Assembly (NCBI GenBank): GCA_008360955.1
Contig: LUCM01000151.1
Span: forward strand, 226,478-290,477
Origin: Fasciolopsis buskii
Lineage: Eukaryota; Platyhelminthes; Trematoda; Plagiorchiida; Fasciolidae
Direction: 5' to 3'
DNA length: 64,000 bases
The position numbers were made by a program, and so were the translations under genes. Of this stretch, positions 11,896-23,600 are shown one piece after another. The first letter of the stretch is position 1. Every line of letters starts with the position of its first letter. The notes under the pieces are model-generated. The model was not told where the DNA came from. It saw nothing but the letters and a program-made list of their open reading frames with translations, and ran no database searches.

Positions 11896-13260
11896 TCATT
11901 TCTGTCCACATAAAACCTATGATTGATGAACACCTCCATACGTGCCCCCTACCTGACAACAACCAGTAGCTTATAGTTGGTGTATAAAGACCGTTTGTGT
12001 ACAGCCAAGAACAACACCCACCCAAACAAGATCATTAGATTGAAATTCACATTACTCCAGAAATGAACTTGAAAGTTGGATTTGTCCTCCATTTTCTACT
12101 TCATTTTTACTAAACTGGCTTCAACGGAAATATGTACAGGCAACAGATAGTAAAAGGTAATGCGCTGTTGTACTTTCCATTTTCTATTTTCATAAAATGT
12201 TGCTCAATACCAAAGACATTTTTGTTGTACATTTATCTGGGACATGTTCAAGTCTTGGAGACTTATCGCCGACCCTACCGAGGCTACCATTTTTTCGTGT
12301 CTTGCGCCTTTTTTTGCATTTTGTATTCTGGCTTGTTACGTTGCATTTATGATGTGGCTGAAAAGTATAGTGCTGTTTCAGTACATAAATCGCCAATCGG
12401 TTCCCTCTTCAAATCGATATTATATGTTTGCCCCCGGCCTCGGAAATCATGCATGAACAAACATGGCACTCTAACAAAAAATCATGTTTTTGGGAAACCT
12501 AAAATTTTAGCGATTTCCATTTTCAGCCTGTATATTAGTTCAAGTCGACAGTTCACCGAATTTTGCGACTGTACAAATGTCGCGACTTTGGCTGGTGACG
12601 AGACGTGCGTTATCTAATGGTTAAGCTCAGTGACAACAAATCCTAGAGGGCCACTCATTTTACGGGATCCATTAATGCGTATTTGTGGCTTGGCGACCGC
12701 GGACGATACAACTGTACTTCTCAGTCATCGATTAAATGATTGGAATTATTTGCTGGCTTACAATAAGACCTGATCGAAATACGGTGCCTGTGTAATTGAG
12801 ACTTCTGAAAGTTTTCGGTCAACATAGATCAACCTGCTGTTCTTTTGGGCCAGTTGTTCAAATTATTGTTTTGCCGTCGATCGCCGCTAATGCTCGTTCC
12901 TTTTTATTTAGTAGTTGGTGCTGTGAGCTGTCAGTCAAAACGGATTGGGGATCCGAAAAATAACTTTGGGCAGTGACAGATAGGTGAATATAGGGGACTG
13001 GAAAGGGCTAAATTTGTAGGCAGTGGTCGAATTTCCACCTTTTTAAGAGCTCTGGTCCACCGAAGCAAGAGTTAGGGATGCTAATCCACAAATAAGACGG
13101 CCCAATGGTTCACTCTCAGGAGCATGGGCTTGGGCTCTGGGTGGAGCACGGTAGTTAGTTCACTGACACGGTAAACCTATCACTTGTGGCTGCAAGTGAA
13201 GCAAATCATGTAGACACGGGGACTTCATCCAAAGTGGACGTCATCAATAAAGTAGGATTT
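11896..13260 (+). other. Probable KCNQ 3' UTR and downstream sequence
   Basis: Follows the KCNQ stop codon. I see no AATAAA in the first kilobase. The nearest signals are ATTAAA at 12731-12736 and AATAAA at 13246-13251, so the transcript end cannot be placed. A 161-codon + frame at 12132-12617 is rich in Cys/Phe/Tyr/Ile without a domain, and one open frame of that length is not surprising in 64 kb of this composition. Confidence 0.4.
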
Positions 13261-16200
13261 TTTGAGCATGAGGCAGATGAACCAGTTGAACCCGTCTCAT
13301 GCTGCTTCAACGACTATGGGGAAATTTATCATCGGAGAATATAAAGTTCATTGGATCACTCTGGACAAGGGAAGCGATTCCAAGTACTGGTGTGATTGTA
13401 CCGACCCAATCGATCGTGCAGTTTTGTAGCTTTACCTTTTAATAATGGACTTGCCAGAGAACTCCATTTCAGGTAATTCACCCTTTCATTCATTTGTCAT
13501 GTAAATACAGCCAGAATTTGCAACAAAAACGTGACGTTGGAATTTCGGTTGTTACGCACTGGCATGAGGCAAAGAAATTGCGGACTTTTGGATAGAACGT
13601 GAAAAAGATGCCAAACCATTCAAGGTCCAATTTGTGCGGAAAAGCGGATTAAAGTTGATATTGATATAAACTGCGAGTTCTTTGCCCACATCCGAATTTT
13701 TACGAGATAACTTTTCTTTGACACTGTAGGCAGAAAAAAACAAACACAATTTAAATTGAAAAATTACTGGACTACAAAACACGGATAAATAAGACATTTT
13801 TATTTGTATTCGTCTGGTAGATTATCTTAGGTGTATTATGTAATCAAACGCTATGCTGAGAACAAGTCACACAGGAAGACTCAGCAGTGTACCAGGTTAA
13901 ATTCTGTGTTATCTTGTGGTCTAGTTCGCCATGTTGGTGAACGAAGAGAAATCAAAGAGGCATCCAGTTAAACAGATAATCTGAAATTACTGGAGGCGCG
14001 CGTTCAAATCATGTTTGAAAAGACCAATGAAACGTATCTGTACAAAAACATAAAGACAGTAAAAATGGTAATAAAGGACGTTTGAAAACAATCATTAGTC
14101 TTTGGGACCCCCTGGATGTTCTTGCAAAACTAGATGAGTGTCTGTTTTCTGCACAGAATCGCGCTTTAGGAGCCCACCCAGGCTCGATATCAATGCTTTA
14201 CATGCATAATTAACAGAACTAAGAATAACGGTTTGGAATTTGTCGTAACGCGATTCGCAAGCAGAGAGGTGAACCAGGAAGATTGCATTTCATCCAGACA
14301 TATTCAGGCTGTTTCAGTTTTAAGCCACACCGAATAAAGATCCCTTGTATTCCAGATGGATTTTTGTCAAATTTCGTAAAAAGCCGAAGATTCCAGGTGA
14401 GGTGGGTGCAGAATTACTTGCTTTTCTTATTCGAGTAGTTGGCAGTTGGTTCGGAATTCCGTTGCGGTAGGCATGCAGGTAGATGAGAGGTGACATAAGA
14501 ATTTCCAGACTTTTGCAGCAGACAAGCCTCGGTTGCTGAAACAGGGAATAGATAAGAGTTGAGGAATGAGTAGACGGTAAACTTTTCCAATTGAATAATA
14601 ATTTGGATCAAATTGTGCATGCCGGCTAGTGTGAGCCTTTAAGTTTACCCACAAACTGAAGAGTTATTAGACGCATTTAGGATTGTTTTGGGAGAGGAAT
14701 GATTGTAGTTAATTTAGAAAGAGAACATTAAATCGCCTAACGTCACCGGAGTTGTTTTATCTCTTGGGAATTAAAATCCGGACTACCGGATTACATCGAT
14801 CAGCAATCGGAAATGCAAACGACTTCTCAACAAACAATCTGCCGATCCGTGAGATAAATTTGGCAGTGCCGAATGTGAAAACTGCTGGATGATGCCATCA
14901 GTACCAGAAGCCAACGGTTTCGACAGGTAAAAATTTCCGAAAGTCCTGCGGTAGAGAATGGTTTCAGATCTGCAGTAGAACATTGGCAATATGGACGAAG
15001 AGGGTCTGTGAATAAATGAGTAAACGAATGATTTTTGTGACTTAGATCAACCGCTACCTTGAGGTCTTTCAATTTCCAAGGACACGAAAGCCAGTCTTGG
15101 GGTTTTTCGCGCAGAATTTCTGTCTAGCAAAATATGCATGAAGGTATTTTGTCGTCGCTTGGGATTAGGTGAAGATGTTTTCTGATGACTAAAGATCATT
15201 ATTTTTATACGAGCGTTTTGCACTTTGACTGGGATAAACCTCATTAGGGCAGTCATGCTAACGGAAACAAACAGCATTTCAAGTGGGCAATATAGGTTCA
15301 AGTGAACCCAAATAACGTTTGAAGCCTGGGGTGTTAGGGCGAAATTTTCCAAAAACTGAAAAACTGAATTGATTGCAACCAGCTGCTCCCATGTTTTCGG
15401 TAGTTTTACGAACTCACGTTGAAGTAATCAGATAGAAATTGTGCACTATCTCTCATCCGGGCACCATGCTGATGATGCATTGGGAAGTAACAAATACAGC
15501 AGCGAACACAAAACTTCGCCCAATAAGAACACGAACATAAGTTAAGCTAACAAACTTGTCTTCTCTATTACATTTGTTGTGAAGTTGTGCAGGTACTAAC
15601 GTTGCTTACTACTAGAGGAATAAATAAAATGTTTTCTCAAGGAAATAAGAATTATGATATCATTAGGCCGGCATGCACTCATGGGTCTAGGACACTCAAG
15701 GATATATCGATGAAGAGCCTCACAAATGTGAAAAAATGTAATCAAATACTACACACTTAAATGTGTGCAAATATACAACAATACATGGAGATGAGGTCCT
15801 TGATTGGGTTTTCGGCTTATGTGTGCTAGTCTCCATTAGGTGAATTCATAATGAATAACGGTGGAATTATTGCACCTTTTGAGAGAATGAAAGTCTGTTT
15901 ATAGTTACTAATGCACCAGTAACAATTTGAGAATGTTGATTTGTGTGAAAAGCTGAAACCGGATCCGTCGGCCAATAGCCTTTGCTCACAAGTCCTTTTG
16001 CAAATAGGCGGTTTCGTTCACGGTGAAAGGCAAAAGTGTTTTGGGGTAAAAATAGAATAAAAATAAAACTAACATCGAGCAGACGGTCTACTAGGGCTGA
16101 TTAATCATTCGGTGTGGACAAACAATCACTGGTACAGAGATGTGTTAGATATTATTTTTCCGAATACAGAGAATGAATTTCGTCCTCTTTTGACACAAGG

Positions 16201-16956
16201 TAATAAAAATACACATGGATGATACCCTTGGGTCGACAGCAAGCCGGTTCTGTCTTTGCCATTGTCTAAGGACTATGTTTGATGTGACACCGATAGCAAA
16301 TTTGATTGCTTTCAATGTTTCAGGTTTTTTAATTAATAAAGTAATCCTTGCGTTACATTCGACTCGGCAAAGTGAAATAGGGTAAAAATGGTTCGTAACG
16401 TTTGCTGAATCTCCCCAAAGCAAATTTCCTGTTGGGAACAACATAAATTTCTTAGGAATTGCAAACGAACCTTACAATTTCCAAAATTTCCTCGTTTAAT
16501 AAAGTTCTGTCGCAGTTCTTGTTTTTTCTGCTCGCTGGTTTAGAGATGGGATGCAAGTAAACATCTTTATGAATTACATTTGCTTCGTGATTGAAGGATA
16601 TCGGTGCTCACCAAGTAGGTTTGCAATGTGTGAGTGGTATCTGTGTGCTATTGTTTCAAGGGAAGATATATTCTTAGGCCGATTAAATTGGGGTTTTTCC
16701 GAGAACTATGAAGTTCACTGAAATTACCAGTTTAATTACCGTAATGTTAAATCCGCTTTGCGTTGCTGGGGTTAAGAGTAGATGCCGGAACTTGTGGACT
16801 AAATACTAACTGAAATGAGATTCCAGAACAAGATGTTAGTATCCCGGTGAAACTTCAATCAAATTTTTTTGAAGATGACAAGATAAACCAGCAGTTAGCC
16901 TTTATGAGGATCTGTAACAAACACATCGGCAGATCGAGATCTAACACAGTAATAAA
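13261..16956. other. No gene recognised
   Basis: Many short open frames on the - strand (for example 14414-14654, 14783-15072, 15047-15352) overlap one another and show no domain. About 130 bp upstream of the candidate gene at 16957, a + frame from about 16829 to 16983 follows a reasonable acceptor (ATTCCAG) and reads DVSIPVKLQSNFFEDDKINQ; it could be an unproven upstream exon. Confidence 0.5.
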
Positions 16957-17117
16957 ATGGAATACATTTCTCGTAAAAAGCAATTGACAAGTCCGCTTCC
17001 AATTTTACTTACCGAATTGGATAACGAAGTCAAAAAAAGGCAAAAACTCCTTGGGCAGCAATATCCCGAAAAACTTAATTCTGAGTTTCGGAGTCCGAGG
17101 TTCACCACAGGAAATCC
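16957..17117 (+). CDS. Candidate first exon of a small two-exon gene of unknown function
   Basis: The frame starts at ATG 16957 in a favourable context (A at -3, G at +4) and reads MEYISRKKQLTSPLPILLTE, then a Lys/Arg-rich helix-like segment (LDNEVKKRQKLL) and a polar stretch. Read without splicing, it stops at 17139 after 60 codons. A donor CC|GTATAT after 17117 lets it join the frame at 17303 in matching phase (two bases plus one). The composition is evenly mixed and hydrophilic, unlike the Phe/Cys/Ile-rich chance frames elsewhere. I do not recognise the protein. It has no signal peptide or membrane segment. A terminal exon of a longer gene, or chance, remain possible. Confidence 0.3.
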
Positions 17118-17302
17118 GTATATGGATGAAGGCATATGAAGGTTATCGAATGATCCTAAAGGTGATGCGGTTCTCCTATGTGAAAAGGCTTCAAATCTTA
17201 TAAAAATAGCTTGGATTTGTTCGAAACAACCTTTAATTTAGCGGCTAACGCTCAGCTGGTTCACTTGTCTGATTGTTTTTTATCTTTTCTTCCAAACTTC
17301 AG
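17118..17302 (+). other. Candidate intron of the small two-exon gene (185 bp)
   Basis: Starts GTATATGG and ends CCAAACTTCAG after a T/C-rich run (17275-17300). Splicing joins GGA-AAT-CC to C-CTG-CTG, giving the residues GNPLLDRF across the junction. Confidence 0.28.
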
Positions 17303-17483
17303 CCTGCTGGACAGATTTCTGCGAAACTCGGTGCAGTTTCGGAACGGTAACCGAAGAATATCCACAAAACCCATGGTTCACCAACCCAAACACTCAATTC
17401 GTTCTGACAAAAATGTTGCTTATTCTAATGAAAAAGAAAACTACCGCCAGCCGCGCTGTCGGAATAAAATAATAAAAGTTTGA
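17303..17483 (+). CDS. Candidate second exon of a small two-exon gene of unknown function
   Basis: Continues the frame as LLDRFLRNSVQFRNGNRRIS and then a very basic, polar tail ending RCRNKIIKV and TGA (17481-17483). With the first exon it makes a 113-residue, Lys/Arg/Asn-rich protein with a predicted pI well above neutral and no hydrophobic segment. Two AATAAA signals (17463-17468 and 17470-17475) fall inside the last codons, so cleavage would occur almost at the stop codon. That is unusual, but compact 3' ends do occur. Function unknown. Confidence 0.3.
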
Positions 17484-19250
17484 AAAGCAACTCAACAGAG
17501 TATTTATGTTTCTTCCAGGTCAGTAATGATTAGAGCTTCGTTATTTGTTTGAACAGCGTATTCATTTGCGCATCGTGCCTCACCTGTTCCTTTCCGGGCA
17601 GCGATGAACACTGAACTAATCAAGCTAAGAAGCTAATCTCATTTTCGTCATTTGTTGTCCGAGGGGCACTGGTCGCCAACTTCACTAACTGTAAAATCAT
17701 TTTTATCGGGAATTAAACCCGTTAAAGTTCGAAAAAAATGACAAAAAATGAATACCATCTTGATGTCTGGATTTTCACAAACTCAGACCGATCTTAGCTC
17801 ATTTTATGGCAAGTATCACATTTGTTCACTATAAACAATACATAGGTACGTTCACTTACTCAAACAAAGAGGTGACGGAAGAATACGAAATCTGACTAGT
17901 CAGATACACTATACATTACGAACCTGTGAAATTCAGAGATGGAACCGCCCTCGTTGTTCTTACCTGAAATATCACAAAAATAATTCGGTCTTGGGTGATT
18001 TTCCAATTTTCGTGTGTTATCACAGTTAGATGTTAAATATCGTGAAAAGCAAAGGAGGCGTGCCAGCTTTTCTATCAGGGCACAAGATTGGGACCGGCAG
18101 TTATTTCGATGACTTTTGCTCCAGAAAACGTGAAGGTACATAAAGTATTTCATGTAACCATAAAATCGTTAATCACTTCCAGCTGGTCGAATGCATCTAG
18201 GGGTTGGGGCGAGTGGAGTCAGGTGGTCACTGTGATGCTTATCCATTTTCATTTTTTACCCGAGAGAAAGAACTAGCTTTGCCATCTGTTTATCTGCATG
18301 AGAACCTTGCTTTATCCAGTGCGATTCAAATAAGACCCAAAGACTGCCGTTTGGATGATTCGGCACGTTGGTGTGAATGCCTCGGTTTGCATGGAACTTG
18401 GACAGGTGCACGAAATAAGTATACACTTAAGCAAGTACATTTCAATCTCTCCTGTGCTAATCTTGACAAAATATCAGAATTCGACTTTTCTTGAACGGCA
18501 GTGTTTCTCAAGGGAGTCTATGGAAAGTGGCCTAATAATTATTGGTAAATTTAGATAACTGCGGGATACTTAGTCGCCTCTTTATTTCATGTATAATGCC
18601 ACTAAATGATCGAAAACTCTACAAGGCTACCGTTCATGTCTGAAACGGTCCACTGCCAACTGAAATGACTCTACCCGTGGGAAGAGAATAACGGAAGTGG
18701 TCACTATTATTATTTTGCTGGATTTCTTACCGAAAACAAAGATGTTTTTGAACCATTTGGTGTCATAGTAGATGAAGACATTTTGAAAGAAACGAATAAA
18801 CCCGAAAGCTGGAGAAACGAGCAACTGGTCACGACTGCAATTGAATCGGCTAAGCATTGACCTTCATAAAATTAAGTCATTTGATTAGTTTCCAAGATTT
18901 TGCCACGGACAACCAATTTTCTTCAGAAACACCCTAAAAATGGGTTGTTTTTGAAGTTCACGATTTAACCTTTTGCAATTTCGTCGTGGTTAAAATGAGT
19001 TTGAACTTTGTTCTACTTCAAGCACTATGAATACTGCTCAAGATTATACAATATCCGTTGTTCATTATTCAACGGGAACATCCGTAATTTACACCTTGTG
19101 ACGTTTCATTCTTTGCAAGTGTAATGTTTAAAGTTAGTTTTGTTGAACATTAGTCCGAAAATCAAATGTAACCTTAGTAAGAAGAGTCTGTAAGCACATT
19201 TTTCTTTTACTGCATTTATTATTGAAACAATAGCACATGTCATTTTCAGG
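17484..19250. other. No gene recognised
   Basis: Contains overlapping open frames near 18.2-18.5 kb on both strands. The + frame at 18204-18494 has a donor-like GGACAG|GTGCAC at about 18407, but it starts after an in-frame stop and shows no domain. Confidence 0.5.
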
Positions 19251-19259
19251 AAAAGGCCT

Positions 19260-19490
19260 TGGTCAACGGAGGCCTACTAAATAACGGAGTTGACCGGCGA
19301 TATGAGATCTCGAACTCACAGGCACCAAGTTCAAACACCACCACGTTATTCTCTTGACCACCGCCGGTCGCCACGACCAGAGAAAAGAGTTAATCTCCAC
19401 CTGGGTAAATAACAATTCCGTGCTGTTGAGGATTTGTTTAACTGTGGACCGTGCTCCCCAGTGAAAATTTCTAGGCTATGTATCGTCTAA
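19260..19490 (+). repeat. Possible dispersed repeat fragment
   Basis: This block is more GC-rich than its surroundings and contains GATCTCGAACTCACAGGCAC followed by AAGTTCAAACACC, two GTTCRA-type motifs reminiscent of the B box of tRNA-derived repeats, then a GCCGGTCGCCACGACC stretch. The texture suggests a short interspersed element fragment. I could not find a second copy in the window, so the call is weak. Confidence 0.2.
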
Positions 19491-19902
19491 GGGGTAAATT
19501 GGTTTGGAAATAAAGTTGTTGAGAATATTCACCTTTAAAAGCCTTGCAAGTTCGTCTGTTTCTTCGTAGCCAATGGTCATCGCGACAGGGAATATTGAAT
19601 CGCACATTCAAAGGATTGGTCAAAGTTTAACAAAATCAAACTGATGTCACTTAAAACGCATCACAATCATTCTTGGGAGGAGTTTTACAGTTGAATTTTA
19701 ATTTCAGTCTGTTGGTAGAATAACCTACTAGCCTTTAGCAAACGAATTTTTGCATCCATCTGATCTACCTGCTTTTGCTAAAGCGGGCGACATTGACAAA
19801 GCGGCAAAATCGGTTGGCGGTTTGCGGCTACGTGTCGGAACGGAGTCTATGACTTTATGTTGCTAAACGCTTGGCGCGTTAAGTAAAACCCTAATCTCTC
19901 AC

Positions 19903-20672
19903 GTGCGTGTAGGTTTCATTTGCATTGGCGACAGGTACCGTCTGCATCTGCCATACGAGCGGCTTGGTAATTCTTTTTCTACAACCCCCGTTAAAGTTAC
20001 TGTATCAGCGGAACGGTCCTCACTTATGCATTGCAGATCAAACTGCCTTACCCTGTTCGAATGTGATTGTCTATCGACCCAAATGAAAGATCAAAGAGGC
20101 CGCCAGTTAATTGAGAAGGTGAACAGATTTTGGTTTGAATGCAATATGCAACAGGTCACGATTTCATCCGGAACAAATTACCAGTGGATTAAAAGTCCAC
20201 CGGAACGCCGTAATCTAGACATCTCCTTGGAACAAAACTGCGCCATTGCCAGATGACTCGCCAACATCTGTGCACACAATCAACAAAGCCGGCAACGAGA
20301 ACGAGAAATAGGGCAGCGGATGAGAACTTATCGATGTATGAGGCCAGGGCAAAATGTTTGCAAACAATCTCAAAAAGTAGCAGACCGACACAAAAGGTCA
20401 GCACACTTTCTGATAGGTCAATATTGAGATCAATTCTGGATGTTACAAGCATCCACTTGCTTTCCAAATGCAAAGGAGAAATTGGATTTTGCAAGGCGCG
20501 TGTTCAAACCGTCCGATACCCTTTCTACTTCGCTAAATTGCTAACTGCCATAGAAAACCAGCCAATGAAATTCTCCGTCAACCGGATGTACAGAAATAAC
20601 TACCACATATTCAGCATAACAAAACATGTTTTGCTGATGGGCTACACGCATTTGTGTCTAAACATTGTGTAG
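19903..20672 (+). other. Long low-stop stretch, two abutting + frames, unidentified
   Basis: A 117-codon frame (19903-20256) overlaps by four bases a 139-codon frame in another phase (20253-20672). The overlap is ATGA, so the first frame's stop overlaps the second frame's ATG. The middle part is polar and rich in Arg/Gln/Ser/Thr (for example TQSTKPATRTRNRAADENLS). The + frame of the first ORF also stays mostly open past its stop. This could be a frameshifted relic of a retroelement or gene, or chance in a locally GC-richer segment. No domain or motif is recognised. Confidence 0.15.
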
Positions 20673-23600
20673 CTATCATTACTCCGATTATTTTTACTGA
20701 TTTTCCTTATTGTCTAACTATTTAGTGCAATCCTGACTTATAAAAGTCAGCCTCTGTTACACTGGCCACCAAATAAGCTTCATCTTTTGTCTCGGATTTT
20801 CTGCTGATCTTGAAAGAAGTAAAAAATATACATAGAGAATAACACCTTAAAATTTCAAGGATCTGACTATCATCCATTTGCCTTTCGTCATTCTCATTTA
20901 ACTAGTGATGTACGTGCTTCGCTCAAGTACCTTTCTTTTCATTACCTGAGCAGAAATGTCAGTTGGTTTAAATATTTTTGCTTGGTTCAGCCAATGTATT
21001 CAACGCGGTTTTCATGAGATTATGATGACTCAGCTTGTCGTTGAGATGGGTAGCGTTTCATCACTAGTAGATGCGATATCGTCAGTACCTGTGTATTTGG
21101 TGTGCCTCCGCATTAATAGGTGTCATTAGCAGTGATCCTGTCGACCAAAGTACTGTAAAGAGTGTTCAGGGATCTCTGTTGGAAGATGAAGTACCTCGAA
21201 TAACACACATCCATTAGCGAACTATTTTTTCGTTATCGACAAATTGCAAAATTTCCGACTAAAACAACTTTGAAGATTCCATCAACACGAAGCAATTTGC
21301 ATGAAACTATGATGTCCCGTTTTCGCTTTCTCAACATGTTCTTTTCAATGCTGGTGAGTGACTGGCGCCCTCTAACCAAGATCTACATGGAAGTCTCAGT
21401 TGACTTTATGAATTTCTGCCGCAGGCCTTTTTTCGGAACGATTTTACCTTTTATTCTGAACCCATTGAATGTGTAATGTCATCCTCCTCATTGTCATTAT
21501 CGCTGCAGAATTTAAATTAATGCATAAATGCGCGCTAATACCTATCTGTGTCCATCCTGAAAGGTCTTGGCATTAAATAGGCAATATCGACTCAAAAGCA
21601 AAGAAATTTCTTGGATTCCAAGAACTGTTTATCTGTTTTTTCGTTAACTTAAAGCCTGACGGTCATGCTATTACCGAAAACCCACCATTTGCACAAACTA
21701 GATATATTAGAATTGTCCCTCTGGACGTTTGGAGTCTAACGGTAATTTACGAGATTGATAGCTGAGTGTCGTCAAGTAATACATCGAGGTTGTCATTGAC
21801 TGTGTTCACAGGCTTATGTCAAATGATTCAAACCATTTTCCAGTATGTTGTTCGTGGATGGGATTGACATAATGGAGATAGATCTATCGAACAGACTTTT
21901 GTAAACAAGTCTGTGTGCTTTAAGAATGACCTCGGCTTCCTGTCCTAACCAGGATCTTTGCAAATTGGCTCTAAATATCAGCTGGGACGGTAAATTGCTC
22001 GTTCCGGACGCCGTAAAGCATTTCAGGTCATACCATGAATCAACTTACTTTGACCTCAGCACTCACGCATGCACTCATCATCCCGGAGATATGCCAGTCA
22101 CAATGTTTATTTACAAACTCCTCGGAATATCTCAATAATTTTAATTCACTGTGATGTGATTTCCAAAATGCCTTGAATAAATTTCGCTATTTGATCAATA
22201 TCGAGATTTTATGCAATATATCTTGTACGGTTTCAAAGTTCAAGTGATTTGCAGTATATTCAAATTGGATCAAGGATCGGGTCGCCTACATTTGTTCATG
22301 CAAACCTTTGACGTTTGCTTGTGTTGTGTGATGCAAATGTGGCGATGCACAGAGAGCTTCGTGATCCATCGGAACAGCAAATGTAGTCGGTTCTCATGTG
22401 CTATGTGAATAAGGAATGTTTGCTTTCATTTTCGGCTGCCCACAATACACAGCTGGATTCCACCAACAGTCCCTTTTGTCCCGTGAGTGTATCTCTAGAA
22501 AGACGGTTTATCTCAGGTAAATGCAGTCGGAACGCCCATATTCAACAACGTCTGCCTCCAACTATTGGCCAGACTGCAGACAGACAGATATCTCACTTCT
22601 AAATTTGTCCAGAATGTTCAAGGAAACAAATTCCATTTTTGGTGCACAGTCATCTTGACCGAATTAGCTATGTTACATCTGTGAGACAATTGCAATTTAA
22701 TTGCTATTAATTAGTTTTTCTTTAATGTGCCGGCTAGTTTTCTTTTCAAAAAGAACTTTCTGCATTTTAAAGATCCTCCTCAATGGTATAGCTGGTATTT
22801 TTATTAATAGCCTTGAATTAGACGTACACTTAATTGCCCGTAAAACTGCCTGTCTTGCAAACCGGCTTTAGCTGGATTCAACTTTCAGCGGTTGCTTCAC
22901 TTGTGTCCGACATATATTTAGTCCAAACGTTTGTCTGCTACTTTATTCAAGATACATCAGAGAAGCTAACATGAGTACGCTGATCAGCAAGTGCAGCAGT
23001 CAAATATTTCTCATATAATTTCGAAATTGTGGCAGAAATTTTCGGGATTATGTCAAAATTCTTCGGAAATATACTCAGCTAGGTTACTGAGATCGTGCTT
23101 ACGTGTGTCTAAGCAGTGATCTATCTTAGGTAAGCACAACTGTGTGTCTATACCGTGAGGTACCTCGATTATGAGTGAATTATTCTGCAACCTACGGGCA
23201 ACTTTGATTCTATGGGGTCTTGGGAAGTAAAGCATGTTCCTTATGAGTCCCGAAAATTTTCGATTTAAATGCGAATGATTCTGACGCAGTTACCAATTAA
23301 CTCGAGATCGAAAATACAAAAACTCTGCTCGCTTGGTCGAGTAAACATATCTGGTATAAACGATTAATATTGTGACAGTTACCTTGAGAGATTCATGTGC
23401 TAATAACTCCTAATATAAAGCCTACTGTCAACGTTTGTTGCTGTTGTATTGGGTTCTTCCAAGTACGAAAGTCATCAAACCTTAAATTATATATTCAATG
23501 AGTGAACCTTATGCGATTTCACATGAGTCCGACCAGCTCATCACTCTCATGGAAACAGGCACTGCTGGAAAATGGCTACTTTTGCATCACTCTGAGCGTG

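Noticed and set aside
12132..12617. 161-codon + open frame after the KCNQ gene
   Set aside because: No domain, a Phe/Cys/Ile-rich composition and overlapping frames on the other strand. One such frame is expected by chance in 64 kb at this GC content.
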